Notes: generated from the letters alone by a model not told the origin. Positions 34,170 through 43,127 are shown, counted from the stretch's first letter. The stretch is DNA of 64,000 nucleotides from Amphibacillus marinus (GCF_900110345.1 NZ_FODJ01000003.1:124001-188000); one strand, 5' to 3'. A program made the numbers and translations.

Positions 34170-34832
34170 TTACGATAGCTTACTACCCGCAGTAATAAGC
34201 TGTATTAGCTTGGCTTCATCTATCATGTACCCCCGCCCCTGTTTTTTGATATAGTTTTGCTCGCGCAGTTTTTTAAATGTGTGCATTAAATGGCGATAGC
34301 TCGTACCTAGGTAATCGGCAATTTGCGTGTTGTTCTCTGAATAGTACCCGTCAACGGCAACTGTGATTAACAGTTCAGCTAGCCGATATTTAAGTTCAAA
34401 GGTTTGTGCAAGAGAAAAATGCTCCATTCGTTTTAACAACTTTTGACCAATGTACGTGCTAATAAATGTTAGAAACAAGGGGTCATTTATTAAGTGTTGC
34501 TTGACTATAGGTAACGGAATGGCTAAGCAGTGTAGCTGTCCAATGGCAACCACATCTTTAGTATGCTTTTCAGCATTGACAACATAAAGGTCACCGATTA
34601 AATCCTCCGCCTGGATAAATTGCAGAATGACATTTTTTCCATTAGCCTCAGTATTAATTATGCGTGCCTTTCCAGCCAGAACAAAAAATAAAAAATCTAG
34701 CTGTGTACCTGTTCTAATGACATATTCGTTTTTTTCATAAATAAAAAGATAACTTCTCGCTAAAATCGAGCTACTAAGGAATGGATAAGTTAGTGGTGTT
34801 AGTTGAGCCTCTTGGACATTCATTTTTTTCAT
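34170..34832 (-). CDS. Crp/Fnr-family regulator (YeiL-like)
   Basis: 220 residues from the ATG at 34832, six bases after agaggtga. The N-terminal cyclic-nucleotide-binding fold is seen in YVIRTGTQLDFLFFVLAGKA RII and ILQFIQAEDLIGDLYVV. The C-terminal HTH reads NTQIADYLGTSYRHLMHTFK KLREQNYI. There is no set of cysteines for an FeS cluster as in Fnr. It is divergent from the YczE-like gene, which is probably its target. The ligand is unknown. Confidence 0.8.
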   Translation of the reverse strand: MKKMNVQEAQLTPLTYPFLSSSILARSYLFIYEKNEYVIRTGTQLDFLFFVLAGKARIINTEANGKNVILQFIQAEDLIGDLYVVNAEKHTKDVVAIGQLHCLAIPLPIVKQHLINDPLFLTFISTYIGQKLLKRMEHFSLAQTFELKYRLAELLITVAVDGYYSENNTQIADYLGTSYRHLMHTFKKLREQNYIKKQGRGYMIDEAKLIQLITAGSKLS

Positions 34833-34850
34833 GTTTATCACCTCTAATGT

Positions 34851-34860
34851 GAGATATCTC
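34851..34860. promoter_or_regulatory. palindrome in the divergent promoter region
   Basis: gagatatctc is a perfect 10-bp palindrome, preceded by tgt to give a tgtga half-site like Crp/Fnr targets. It lies 19 bp from the regulator start and 66 bp from the YczE-like start; a candidate operator for the Crp/Fnr protein. Confidence 0.4.
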
Positions 34861-34925
34861 CTAGTTACATGCTAGCTTTCCGTATGATAATAACGGTATT
34901 AAATCTATTTTAGGAGATCATTATT

Positions 34926-35525
34926 GTGAATTTAAAGCATGTTTACTTATCATTGTTATTCTATCTAGTTAGTGCATTTGGTATTAGCTTGACAATTAAA
35001 GCTGGAATCGGGGTTAGCAGTTTTAATTCGTTAAATGTGACGCTATCAGAATTTAGTCAGATCAGAGTTGGAACGATTACGACAATGATTAACTTAATCT
35101 TTCTATTAATGAGCTTTCTTATTGACAAACAGCCTAAGCTGATGAGCTATGCGCTTATGATTTTAAGCTTGCTATTGTTTGGTTATACAATTAATCTGAT
35201 CACCTATTCCATAATTGGCTATTTTGAAATTCGACAATATGTTATAAAAATAATTGTCTTTATTATTGGCGTCATTATTGCTGGCTTTGGGACTGGTAAG
35301 GTCCTAAACTATTATGTATTCAATTTTCCTATTGAAAAGTTCTGTTTGCTGCTAGCTCAGCGGACCACTCGGAGTTTCAAGTTTTACCGTTATGCTATTG
35401 ATTTAATTTGTATCGCAGCAGCAATGAGTCTGGCATTATTTTTCAACTTAACAATAACCGTACGAGAAGGGACGATCATTAGTTTTATCCTGTTATCCGC
35501 TGTCATTTCATGGGCTAAGGAATGA
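34926..35525 (+). CDS. YczE-like integral membrane protein
   Basis: 199 residues with five predicted TM segments (about 5-25, 47-66, 71-92, 102-124, 155-175). GISLTIKAGIGVSSFNSLNVTLS at 19-41 and GFGTGKVLNYYVFNFPIE at 121-138 match the YczE/YitT-type family. Role unknown; YczE relatives are often next to a regulator, as here. taggagatcattatt precedes the start. Confidence 0.7.
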   Translation: MNLKHVYLSLLFYLVSAFGISLTIKAGIGVSSFNSLNVTLSEFSQIRVGTITTMINLIFLLMSFLIDKQPKLMSYALMILSLLLFGYTINLITYSIIGYFEIRQYVIKIIVFIIGVIIAGFGTGKVLNYYVFNFPIEKFCLLLAQRTTRSFKFYRYAIDLICIAAAMSLALFFNLTITVREGTIISFILLSAVISWAKE

Positions 35526-35654
35526 TGATCTGCTTGCAATTGTAACACAGCTATTAATTAATTGCTGGTGAATATGTGGCTATGCTTACTTAGCATAAGT
35601 AGCACGCAGGTTAAAAGTCCCCCACTTTAAGCATAAACAGAGCTAAGTGGGGGA

Positions 35655-35757
35655 TCAACAGGCAGAATCGTTCAATGGTTGTTCTTTGCTCGTGCTTATG
35701 GTATGACCAAGCAGTGCGGATAAAGAAAGCCGCCACTGTATTGAAGATTCACTTTAC
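35655..35757 (+). repeat. dispersed intergenic repeat, copy R5
   Basis: It contains tgttctttg and a tatgacca segment as in R4, and the right block ccgccactgtattgaagatt cactttac. The right end covers the stop codon (35749-35751) of the minus-strand monooxygenase gene, so here the repeat has entered or replaced a gene end. Confidence 0.5.
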
Positions 35758-36033
35758 TTCAGCGACTTGAACGATCGGCTTGGCTGAACTGTATTCACCT
35801 ATGTGCTTGATAAAATTAATTAGATCTGGATTTTGATTGTGTTGATCTAAGGACGCTTGATCCTGCCAATTCTCAATCATGACAAATTCATTGTCTGACG
35901 AAATGGATTGGTATAATGCATACCGGCTACATCCTGCTTCTGCTCTTGAAGAGGCAATTAGCTGTTTAACATCTGCAAGGAAGCTGTTTTGCTGATCGGG
36001 TTTAATAAAAAAAGTGGCGCTGACACTAAGCAT
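35749..36033 (-). CDS. antibiotic biosynthesis monooxygenase (ABM)-domain protein
   Basis: 94 residues. SVSATFFIKPDQQNSFLADV K, then EAGCSRYALYQSISSDNEFVMIENWQDQASLDQHNQNP is the ABM/YgiN fold: a ferredoxin-like dimer that acts as a quinol monooxygenase or heme-type oxygenase. It is the last gene of the MarR-nitroreductase-ABM operon, which suggests redox or quinone detoxification. Its last codons lie in repeat R5. Confidence 0.8.
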   Translation of the reverse strand: MLSVSATFFIKPDQQNSFLADVKQLIASSRAEAGCSRYALYQSISSDNEFVMIENWQDQASLDQHNQNPDLINFIKHIGEYSSAKPIVQVAEVK

Positions 36034-36052
36034 GTATTGATTCCTCCCTAAA

Positions 36053-36691
36053 TTATTTAAAGGTCGTTATTTTTGCTGGATCAAGTCTGACCGACTGGTA
36101 ACCTGTTTCTGTTGCTTTTCCAATTGATAAGATCATAACCGGAACATAGCGGTCTTTATCTAAGTCGAATGCTTCTGCAAGCTGATCAGCTTCAAAGCCA
36201 CCAATTGGGTTGGTTTCATAGCCATGGGCACGTGCTGTCAGCATGAGTTGCATAGCGGCTAAGCTAGCATCAATCTTGACCACGTCATTCATTTGCTGCT
36301 TGGTTAGATTCTGATAATAAGGGATAATGGCCCCTAGTTGTTGATCGCGAACCTCTTTTGGCATTTTGCCGGCTTCAAAGGCTTGGTTATAAATCTCCTC
36401 ACCTAATTCGTAGCAGTGCATGTCACCAAAAATTAAGATCATAGCTGAAGAGGTATCGTTTTGTTTGGTATTAAACCGGATTAACGGTCTTAAGCGCTCC
36501 TTGCCAGCTTCACTTTCAACAACAACGAAACGCCAAGGCTGCATATTAACTGAAGAAGGCGCTGTTGTTGCTTCCTTGAGCATGGTCAGCATCTCTTCGT
36601 TGGTAATCTTAACGTTTTCGTCATAGGCTCTAATAGATTTCCGTTCAAACATAATTTCGGAAAAGTTATTTGTTATAAAATTATCTGTCAT
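36053..36691 (-). CDS. nitroreductase-family FMN oxidoreductase
   Basis: 212 residues from the ATG at 36691, chosen for gaggagcttacct ahead; the start lies inside the MarR gene by 11 bp. FERKSIRAYDENVKITNEEM, ATTAPSSVNMQPWRFVVVES and HGYETNPIGGFEADQLAEAF are nitroreductase signatures. It uses FMN and NAD(P)H to reduce nitro groups or quinones. The partner ABM protein follows 19 bp later. Confidence 0.9.
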   Translation of the reverse strand: MTDNFITNNFSEIMFERKSIRAYDENVKITNEEMLTMLKEATTAPSSVNMQPWRFVVVESEAGKERLRPLIRFNTKQNDTSSAMILIFGDMHCYELGEEIYNQAFEAGKMPKEVRDQQLGAIIPYYQNLTKQQMNDVVKIDASLAAMQLMLTARAHGYETNPIGGFEADQLAEAFDLDKDRYVPVMILSIGKATETGYQSVRLDPAKITTFK

Positions 36692-37118
36692 AGGTAAGCT
36701 CCTCGTTGTCAAAATGATTTAGTTTATTAAGCAATTTAGCTAGGTGATTCATTTCTTGCTTGGATAGTGCTGAATAAATCGGATGCTCAGAAAAAGCATG
36801 CTCTTGCTCGCATTGGCTTAATGCTAACACCGCTTGTTCAGTCAGTTCGACAAAGACTTCACGATTGTTTTGCGGGTTACGTTCACGTATAACATAACCT
36901 TTATTCTCCAGAATCTTCAAATGCCGAGTAATTGCAGCTTGATCAATGTTAAGCTCCTGCTTGATGGTGCGCTGAGCACAGACACCTTTCTCCTGAAGCG
37001 TCATTAATAGCGCATAGCGCGTCAGACTAAACCCTGTTTTCCTCTCAAAGGCCGATGCTACCTTCTGATCAGCCAGTTTAATCTGATAGAGTAGTCTACC
37101 CAATTCATGTAAATGCAT
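36681..37118 (-). CDS. MarR-family regulator
   Basis: 145 residues. The winged HTH is clear: LMTLQEKGVCAQRTIKQELN IDQAAITRHLKILENKGYVI RERNPQNNREVFVELTE. The central DxR wing (NRE VFVEL) fits MarR. It heads the three-gene operon with nitroreductase and ABM monooxygenase and likely represses it until a quinone or electrophile is present. The promoter region contains ttgacaagtcaatg, near a tcaa-rich inverted repeat at about 37138-37165. Confidence 0.85.
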   Translation of the reverse strand: MHLHELGRLLYQIKLADQKVASAFERKTGFSLTRYALLMTLQEKGVCAQRTIKQELNIDQAAITRHLKILENKGYVIRERNPQNNREVFVELTEQAVLALSQCEQEHAFSEHPIYSALSKQEMNHLAKLLNKLNHFDNEELTYDR

Positions 37119-37142
37119 GTGTTCACCTCTCTTTAAATTGAC

Positions 37143-37164
37143 TTATCAAACGTTGACAAGTCAA
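37143..37164. promoter_or_regulatory. inverted repeat, candidate MarR operator
   Basis: The stretch tatcaaacgttgacaagtca contains tgacttatcaa and ttgacaagtcaa in opposite sense around 37139-37165, just upstream of the marR start (37118). This is the usual place for an autoregulatory operator. Confidence 0.4.
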
Positions 37165-37243
37165 TGATAAGGTAGCTTTAATGGGTTGTAAAGTGATTTG
37201 CTCATAATAATCGTGAGCCCAGCTACTTTAAAAAATAGTTTGT

Positions 37244-37277
37244 GAAAAAACCAGTAACCTTGTCACCTGGTTACTGG
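37244..37277 (-). terminator. intrinsic terminator of the rhaT-like gene
   Basis: Read on the minus strand, ccagtaacc (from 37277) pairs with ggttactgg (to 37251), and then tttttt follows at 37250-37245. It lies 15 bp after the rhaT-like stop. Confidence 0.75.
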
Positions 37278-37291
37278 CGGACGAAATTGAG

Positions 37292-38296
37292 CTATAGTGT
37301 GTTCGCTAACGCAACAAAGGCAATTGATATAATAATAATCGCATTGCCAAGTAATGCAAGTCGCTTTGCTTTTGGAAAACCTGTCCATTCATGATCACGA
37401 AATCCCCACAGGTTGGCAATAATTAGTGCAAGCGCATTAAAGCCAACCCAGCCAACAATTGGTCCCAGCTCTCCTAAAAGATGAGTCGCTTTGCCATAGA
37501 TAGCTAAAGCAGCAAACCAAACAAATGAAGCCACTATCACTTTAAGGTAGGCATGGCTGGCACCAGGGTGAATGTAGTCAGAAGCCGTTTTGTTCTGTAA
37601 CACTTTAACCAGTGCATAGACGAAGTTAGCAACGAATCCACCAGCAAACACGACAACCCAAGCGAGTAGACTGGCACTCACGGGGTTAACGCCAGCTGCT
37701 ATGGCAAGGTTGACTGGGTAATGTGCTGCCGAAGCGCCGATATTTATCGCTGCTGAGCCAATTCCAGAAATTAAAGCAAGGATAAAGCCAATTCTTAAAT
37801 TTTTTTTTTGCAAGACAAGCTGGTTCGTCTTGGTCATTCGCCCTTTGATAAAGCCAGCTCTTGCTAGAATAAAAACACCAATCATTAAAACAACCATACT
37901 TAGAATAAGCATACCTAGCGCTCGTGGTGCGGGGAACTGCTGAATAATAAACATAGGGATAAATGTGCCTAATAGCAAAGAAAAGCCAAGGTTAATCCCA
38001 GTAACCAGGGAAACGCCAATCATATCAATGGCTTTACTATAAAAGACTGCACTGATTCCCCAAAGCAATCCCATTAAAGCAGCAAGCAGTAATTGATCAA
38101 TTGGGGTCGCTTGAAGATAGCTGAAATAATTCGGTATCTCAATAAAAGCCCAGAGATGAGGGATAAATAAGATGCCTATTATTGAGAATAAAAGCCAAAA
38201 TGTTTCCCATGAGAACGGTTGATATTTTTTAAAGCAAATACCGAAGCTTCCTTGAAAAATGCAGGATAAAAACAAGACACTTAAAGCAATAACCAT
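37292..38296 (-). CDS. RhaT-family L-rhamnose/proton symporter-like transporter
   Basis: 334 residues with ten predicted TM helices. It begins SVLFLSCIFQGSFGICFKKY QPFSWETFW, and GINLGFSLLLGTFIPM and GFRDHEWTGFPKAK match the RhaT family. RhaT takes up L-rhamnose or L-lyxose with protons. No rhamnose genes are adjacent. Since fucI, fucK and fucA are nearby, a 6-deoxyhexose or hexuronate substrate is possible, but the gene is not part of that operon. Start has aaggtgagtatgcc ahead. Confidence 0.8.
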   Translation of the reverse strand: MVIALSVLFLSCIFQGSFGICFKKYQPFSWETFWLLFSIIGILFIPHLWAFIEIPNYFSYLQATPIDQLLLAALMGLLWGISAVFYSKAIDMIGVSLVTGINLGFSLLLGTFIPMFIIQQFPAPRALGMLILSMVVLMIGVFILARAGFIKGRMTKTNQLVLQKKNLRIGFILALISGIGSAAINIGASAAHYPVNLAIAAGVNPVSASLLAWVVVFAGGFVANFVYALVKVLQNKTASDYIHPGASHAYLKVIVASFVWFAALAIYGKATHLLGELGPIVGWVGFNALALIIANLWGFRDHEWTGFPKAKRLALLGNAIIIISIAFVALANTL

Positions 38297-38426
38297 GGCA
38301 TACTCACCTTCTTATAAAATTAAAGATTTTTTATCGCAAATTATATTATAAAGGCAATATCCTCAAACGACTAGATAATTTAGCATTAAACTAGCAGACT
38401 ATTAAAACTAAACTTTTAAAAAAATA

Positions 38427-38455
38427 TTGACAATTTTGTGAAAACGACATAAAAT
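38427..38455 (+). promoter_or_regulatory. sigma-A promoter of the siderophore ABC operon
   Basis: TTGACA (38427-38432), a 17-bp spacer and TAAAAT (38450-38455). The start of transcription would be near 38462, inside the Fur box. Confidence 0.75.
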
Positions 38456-38457
38456 AT

Positions 38458-38476
38458 GATAATGATAATCGTTATC
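38458..38476 (+). promoter_or_regulatory. Fur box
   Basis: GATAATGATAATCGTTATC differs from the classic Fur box GATAATGATAATCATTATC at one base. It covers the expected transcription start, so Fur with iron should block the operon; the genes should come on in iron limitation. Confidence 0.85.
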
Positions 38477-38532
38477 AATTAATTGGTAAGATTGCTACAT
38501 AATATAATTATAGATAAAAAGGGGATAGCCAG

Positions 38533-39609
38533 ATGCAAAAAAGTAAAACTAGTCTTATATTAAGTTTATTCACCATGTTATTATTGGTGGTATTAATAGG
38601 GTGTGCCAGTGACTCAACAGCACCTGAAGAAACAGAAGCCGATACAACTGAGCAAGATAGCACTGAGGTAGATACTTCTGAGGAGAGTGAAGAAGGGTAT
38701 CCGATTGTCATTGAGCATGCGTTAGGTGAAGCGGTATTAGAGGCAAAACCTGAACGAATTGCTACTATCCAATGGGCAAATCATGATGTTGTATTAGCTT
38801 TAGGCGTTGAGCCAGTTGGCTTCTCAGCAGCTAACTTTGGTGTGGAGGATGACAGTGGTTTGCTACCTTGGACAGCTGAAAAGCTAGATGAGCTTGGTAT
38901 TAGTGACCCAAATATTTTTCAAGACACTGATGGTTTAGATTTTGAAGCTATTGCTGATAGTAACCCAGACGTTATTCTAGCTTCATACTCTGGTATTACT
39001 GAAGAAGATTACGAGATTCTATCGCAAATTGCTCCAGTTGTTGCTTATCCTTTATCACCATGGACAACATCTTGGCGCGATCAAATTATTTATAACGCCA
39101 AAGGAATGGGTATGGAAGCTGAAGGTGAGCAGCTTATTGCGGATACGGAAGCTCTCATTGCCGAAACAGTTGCCCAGCACCCTGAGATTGAAGGGAAAAC
39201 ATTTGCTTGGGTTAACTTCTCAGCGAACGATCCATCAAGTCTTCATCTTTATTCAACGATTGATCCGCGCGTGTTATTCTTGCAAGAGCTAGGGCTGGTA
39301 TTCCCAGACAGCATTGCCGAGTTAATCGAAGATGACACGGCTTATTCATTAAGCCTTAGTGCAGAGAATGCTGATGTTCTTGATGCTGTTGATGTTATTA
39401 TTGGTTATGGCGATGATGACTTATATGAAGCAGTCAAGGCTGATTCTCGGTTAGGACAAATTAGAGCAATAGCGAACGGTTCAGTTGTCTTTATTGGAGG
39501 GAATTCTTCAATTGCAGCGGCTGGTACGCCTAACCCGCTTGCAATTGCCTACACCATTGACGATTATACCGATTTAATTGCCGATGCGCTAAGTAAAGTT
39601 GATGAGTAA
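38533..39609 (+). CDS. iron-siderophore ABC transporter, substrate-binding lipoprotein
   Basis: 358 residues. The signal peptide ends in a lipobox LIGC (Cys at about 24), so it is lipid-anchored outside the membrane. An acidic, threonine-rich linker follows (about 25-55), then the FecB/FhuD fold: PERIATIQWANHDVVLALGV EPVG, DFEAIADSNPDVILASYSGI TEEDYEILSQIAPVVAYP. It delivers an iron chelate to the permeases encoded next. Which siderophore cannot be told. Start preceded by aaaaggggatagccag. Confidence 0.9.
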   Translation: MQKSKTSLILSLFTMLLLVVLIGCASDSTAPEETEADTTEQDSTEVDTSEESEEGYPIVIEHALGEAVLEAKPERIATIQWANHDVVLALGVEPVGFSAANFGVEDDSGLLPWTAEKLDELGISDPNIFQDTDGLDFEAIADSNPDVILASYSGITEEDYEILSQIAPVVAYPLSPWTTSWRDQIIYNAKGMGMEAEGEQLIADTEALIAETVAQHPEIEGKTFAWVNFSANDPSSLHLYSTIDPRVLFLQELGLVFPDSIAELIEDDTAYSLSLSAENADVLDAVDVIIGYGDDDLYEAVKADSRLGQIRAIANGSVVFIGGNSSIAAAGTPNPLAIAYTIDDYTDLIADALSKVDE

Positions 39610-40630
39610 TACACCAAAAAAACTAAACGATGTAAGGCTAAAGCGAACGACAGCAGTTATTTTACTGTTTGTCGTTTTGCTTGCGCTTTGCATCGTTGCT
39701 TCAGTTTTATTAGGTTCACGAAGTTTTAATTGGGCTGACGTTGTAACAGCGCTGTTTGATCTTAGTAGTGATTCATATGGTGTAAGTGTGGTGAGAGAAA
39801 GAATCCCACGGACCCTGTTTAGCATCATGTGTGGAGCGGCTTTAGGGATGTCAGGTGCATTAATGCAGGCTGTAACAAGAAATCCGATTGCTGATCCCAG
39901 TATTTTAGGCGTAAATACTGGGGCAGCCCTGTTTGTTGTTGGTGGGTTAGCTTTTTTAAATATTAGTTCTGCAACGGAGTATATTGTACTCGCCATTGTA
40001 GGTGCGCTGCTGACAGCCTGTCTTGTTTATGGTATTGGCTCACTAGGGCGGGCTGGAGCAACTCCTTTGAAGCTTATTCTGGCTGGTGCAGCCACGAGTG
40101 CTGCCTTGTCCTCGTTAGTGAGCGCGATCATGATTCCCCGGTCGTACGTTATGGATCAGTTTAGATTTTGGCAAGTCGGTAGTGTCGGAGCAGGGAGTTG
40201 GAGTCATGTTCGACTGTTTCTGCCATTTCTAGTCGTGGGGTTTTTAATTGCTGCGGCGACTGCCCCAGCACTAAATGCCTTAGCACTTGGCGATGAGGTT
40301 GCCAAAGGTCAAGGTGTTAAGCCAGGGCTACTCCGACTATGTGCCGCTTTGGCTGGCGTGGTGCTATGTGGTGCGGCTACTGCCTTAGCAGGTCCAATTT
40401 CCTTTATTGGTCTGTTAGCTGCCCACTTGATTCGGTTAATACTGGGTCCTGATTTTCGTATTATTATTCCAATGTCCGCGCTTGCTGGAGCGGCTATACT
40501 AACGCTTGCTGATATAGGGGGGCGCCTGCTTGGTAGTCCTGGTGAAATAGAGGCGGGGATCATTACTGCCTTTCTCGGTGCACCAATCTTAATTATGTTA
40601 GCAATGCGAATGAAAGTGCGTGCGCTATGA
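39602..40630 (+). CDS. iron-siderophore ABC transporter permease 1
   Basis: 342 residues from the ATG at 39602, which overlaps the lipoprotein gene stop by 8 bp. FecCD family with nine or ten TM segments: RIPRTLFSIMCGAALGMSGA LMQAVTRNPIADPSILGVNTG and ALAGPISFIGLLAAHLIRLI LG are family signatures. It pairs with the next permease as a heterodimer. Confidence 0.9.
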   Translation: MSNTPKKLNDVRLKRTTAVILLFVVLLALCIVASVLLGSRSFNWADVVTALFDLSSDSYGVSVVRERIPRTLFSIMCGAALGMSGALMQAVTRNPIADPSILGVNTGAALFVVGGLAFLNISSATEYIVLAIVGALLTACLVYGIGSLGRAGATPLKLILAGAATSAALSSLVSAIMIPRSYVMDQFRFWQVGSVGAGSWSHVRLFLPFLVVGFLIAAATAPALNALALGDEVAKGQGVKPGLLRLCAALAGVVLCGAATALAGPISFIGLLAAHLIRLILGPDFRIIIPMSALAGAAILTLADIGGRLLGSPGEIEAGIITAFLGAPILIMLAMRMKVRAL

Positions 40631-41658
40631 GTAAATCAATTATGGTAATGATAAAAAGAGGTCGCAATAAACGGCGGCAACGGTGGCTGTTGATTAATGT
40701 ACTGCTAGTCCTTATTGTATCTGGTCTGTGCGTGGGCATGCTGATGCTTGGGAATACCATTTATCCAGTTAGGGATGTCGTGCGCAGTCTATACGATCCA
40801 TCAATGGGTGGCGTGTCGTTTGCGGTAGCGACCATTCGTTTACCTAGGCTGCTAGCTGGTTTTTTTGCTGGCATAGCTTTTGGGATGGCTGGTCACACCT
40901 TTCAGACCATGTTACGCAATCCTTTAGCTAACCCAGATGTACTTGGCATCACCACAGGTTCAAGTGTAGCTGCGCTCTTTTGTCTCTTGATTTTTCAAAC
41001 AAATCAAACGACGGCATCTCTTTATGCTGTTATCGCTGGGCTATTAACGGTTATTGTTATCTATCTTCTTGCGTGGCGGAAAACATTCTCAATTGGCCGA
41101 TTAATCTTGGTCGGATTAGGTATTCAGGCCATGCTAAATGCTGTCATTTCTTATCTGCTTCTTGTTGGAAATCAACAGGATATCCCAGCAGCTCTTCGGT
41201 GGTTAAGTGGTAGCTTAAATGGTGCGCAATTACCAGCTACGCTACCATTAATTTGGACAGTAGTTATCTGCGCGCCACTGCTCATTCTTTTAGGTAATCG
41301 GCTTAATATCCTTGAGTTAGGGGAAGAATCGGCTATCTCTTTAGGTGTGAAAACAAACAGAACAAGGCTGCTATTAATCGTGTGTGCTGTTGCGATGTTG
41401 GCTGTGGCAACAGCTTCAACAGGACCGATTGCTTTTGTTGCTTTTCTTTCTGGACCAATTGCGCAGCGATTAGTCGGTGGTGGCTATGCAAACATTGTAA
41501 CTGCAGGGTTAATTGGTGCTATATTAGTGCTTGCTGCGGACTTACTTGGTCAGTTTGCCTTTGGGGTCAGGTACCCAGTTGGGATTGTAACGGGGATGCT
41601 TGGAGCACCCTACTTACTAATTTTGCTTATTAAAATGAATCGTAGGGGGCGCTTATAA
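40627..41658 (+). CDS. iron-siderophore ABC transporter permease 2
   Basis: 343 residues; start overlaps the previous stop as ATGA. FecCD family: RLPRLLAGFFAGIAFGMAGH TFQTMLRNPLANPDVLGITT G and ASTGPIAFVAFLSGPIAQRL VGG. The first about 20 residues are very basic (KRGRNKRRQRW), fitting a cytoplasmic N terminus. Translation is likely coupled with both neighbours. Confidence 0.9.
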   Translation: MSKSIMVMIKRGRNKRRQRWLLINVLLVLIVSGLCVGMLMLGNTIYPVRDVVRSLYDPSMGGVSFAVATIRLPRLLAGFFAGIAFGMAGHTFQTMLRNPLANPDVLGITTGSSVAALFCLLIFQTNQTTASLYAVIAGLLTVIVIYLLAWRKTFSIGRLILVGLGIQAMLNAVISYLLLVGNQQDIPAALRWLSGSLNGAQLPATLPLIWTVVICAPLLILLGNRLNILELGEESAISLGVKTNRTRLLLIVCAVAMLAVATASTGPIAFVAFLSGPIAQRLVGGGYANIVTAGLIGAILVLAADLLGQFAFGVRYPVGIVTGMLGAPYLLILLIKMNRRGRL

Positions 41659-42461
41659 TGTCAGCTGCACATACATTGCAAGCACAGCATTTAATCACTA
41701 AATATGATCAGACAACAATTATCAAGGATTTATCACTTAATCTTGCAAGTGAGCAAATAAATGTTATTATTGGTGCAAATGCTTGTGGGAAATCTACCTT
41801 GTTAAAAGCAATGGCACGCCTGCTTAAGCTTGAAGCGGGTCAGGTTATCCTAGATGGAAAGAAAATTGAAAGGCTACCTTCAAAGCAGCTAGCGCGGATT
41901 CTTGGGGTCTTGCCCCAATCACCAATTGTACCAGAGGGGATTACCGTTACCGATCTGGTTGGGCGAGGCAGATATCCTTATCAATCAATGCTAAGCCGCT
42001 GGACAGACGCGGATTATCAAGCAGTGGCCGAGGCGTTGGAACTAATGGATATCACCCAATTAGCTGATCGCCATATTGATGAGCTATCTGGTGGACAACG
42101 GCAACGTGTTTGGATTGCTATGGCGTTAGCACAGCAAACAGATATTCTTTTTTTAGATGAGCCGACCACTTTTCTAGACATCGCTTATCAGGTTGAGATT
42201 TTAGATTTACTTACTGATTTAAATAAGAAACGTGGGACAACCATTGTGATGGTGCTTCATGACATTAATTTAGCGACCCGCTATGCTGATTATATTTATG
42301 CGCTTCGGGAGGGTAAGCTAATTGCCGAGGGTAAGCCTAATCAGGTGATTACGAGTGCGCTGATTGAACAAGTATTCGGCTTAACCTGTCAGGTTATTGA
42401 AGATCCAGTAGCTAAAACGCCGTTAGTCATTCCGATTGGGCGTTATCATGCTGGTTTGTAG
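41658..42461 (+). CDS. iron-siderophore ABC transporter ATPase
   Basis: 267 residues. Walker A reads GANACGKST at about 37-45 (the usual form has GPNGCGKST, so two non-essential positions vary), the signature LSGGQRQRVWIAMAL, Walker B ILFLDEPTTFLD and the H-loop VLHDINLA. FepC/FhuC type. It powers the import of the Fe-chelate. Its ATG overlaps the preceding TAA (TAATG). A terminator follows. Confidence 0.9.
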   Translation: MSAAHTLQAQHLITKYDQTTIIKDLSLNLASEQINVIIGANACGKSTLLKAMARLLKLEAGQVILDGKKIERLPSKQLARILGVLPQSPIVPEGITVTDLVGRGRYPYQSMLSRWTDADYQAVAEALELMDITQLADRHIDELSGGQRQRVWIAMALAQQTDILFLDEPTTFLDIAYQVEILDLLTDLNKKRGTTIVMVLHDINLATRYADYIYALREGKLIAEGKPNQVITSALIEQVFGLTCQVIEDPVAKTPLVIPIGRYHAGL

Positions 42462-42512
42462 ACTAGCAATCTGTTGCTGAACGATGTAAAAACCTTTCAT
42501 ACTAACATTAAA

Positions 42513-42545
42513 TAAGCTCCTGGCGATTAGTCAGGAGCTTACACA
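42513..42545 (+). terminator. terminator of the siderophore operon
   Basis: taagctcctg (42513-42522) pairs with caggagctta (42532-42541), a 10-bp stem with a nine-base loop, 52 bp after the ATPase stop. There is little T-run on either strand. Confidence 0.6.
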
Positions 42546-42551
42546 TATAGA

Positions 42552-43127
42552 TTATTTAGGGTGGGCTTCGATAACTGTTCCATCTTGATAGACATCATAG
42601 AATCCAACCGTGCCACTACCTCCACCATCAATTAATTCTTGACTCTGCACTTTGATCGAATAAAATACGTTATCGCTATCATCTGTGTGTCTGACACCGT
42701 CACTACTGAACACAAGATCTTCATTGTTTAAAAAATCTTCCGCATAGCTAAGGGCATCTTCTGCTGAAAATAATTGCGCCCGATATTCATCAAGTAGCAA
42801 TGTCCATGTTTGCACACCGACAATACCATCTACAATTAACCCATACTCTGCTTGCAGATTTCTTAATTGCTGATCAGTATGCGGTCCAAAGATGCCGTCA
42901 ATCTCTGTTTCGTGATCAAAGTGAACTAACATCATTTGAATGAACTCTACTTCGAAACTCTGACTACCTTGGCTAACAATTGGTTGCTCTTCTGGAGGCC
43001 AATTAAACAATGCCTCATACCCTTCTTGAATTTCTTCAGTTGTTGTGGAAGCTTCTGCTGATTGAAAAGGAAGTAGCAGAATCATCAAAGTGATCACTGG
43101 TAACAAAACAAGCCATTTCTTATTCAT
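42552..43127 (-). CDS. secreted peptidoglycan-binding-domain protein
   Basis: 191 residues. The signal peptide MNKKWLVLLPVITLMILLLP ends near AEA-S (about 25-27). A PG_binding_1 domain covers about 52-112: SFEVEFIQMMLVHFDHETEI DGIFGPHTDQQLRNLQAEYG LIVDGIVGVQTW. The C-terminal 75 residues (YSIKVQSQELIDGGGSGTVG FYDVYQDGTVIEAHPK) are unassigned and may be a PepSY-like fold. No catalytic domain is present, so it probably attaches to the wall. Ribosome site aaggaggatatgttgc. Confidence 0.75.
   Translation of the reverse strand: MNKKWLVLLPVITLMILLLPFQSAEASTTTEEIQEGYEALFNWPPEEQPIVSQGSQSFEVEFIQMMLVHFDHETEIDGIFGPHTDQQLRNLQAEYGLIVDGIVGVQTWTLLLDEYRAQLFSAEDALSYAEDFLNNEDLVFSSDGVRHTDDSDNVFYSIKVQSQELIDGGGSGTVGFYDVYQDGTVIEAHPK

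Noticed and set aside
16089-37277. Shared stem ggttactgg/ccagtaacc at 16089 and 37251 as a repeat element
   Set aside because: Only nine bases are shared, and both places act as ordinary hairpins; chance or convergent use is enough.
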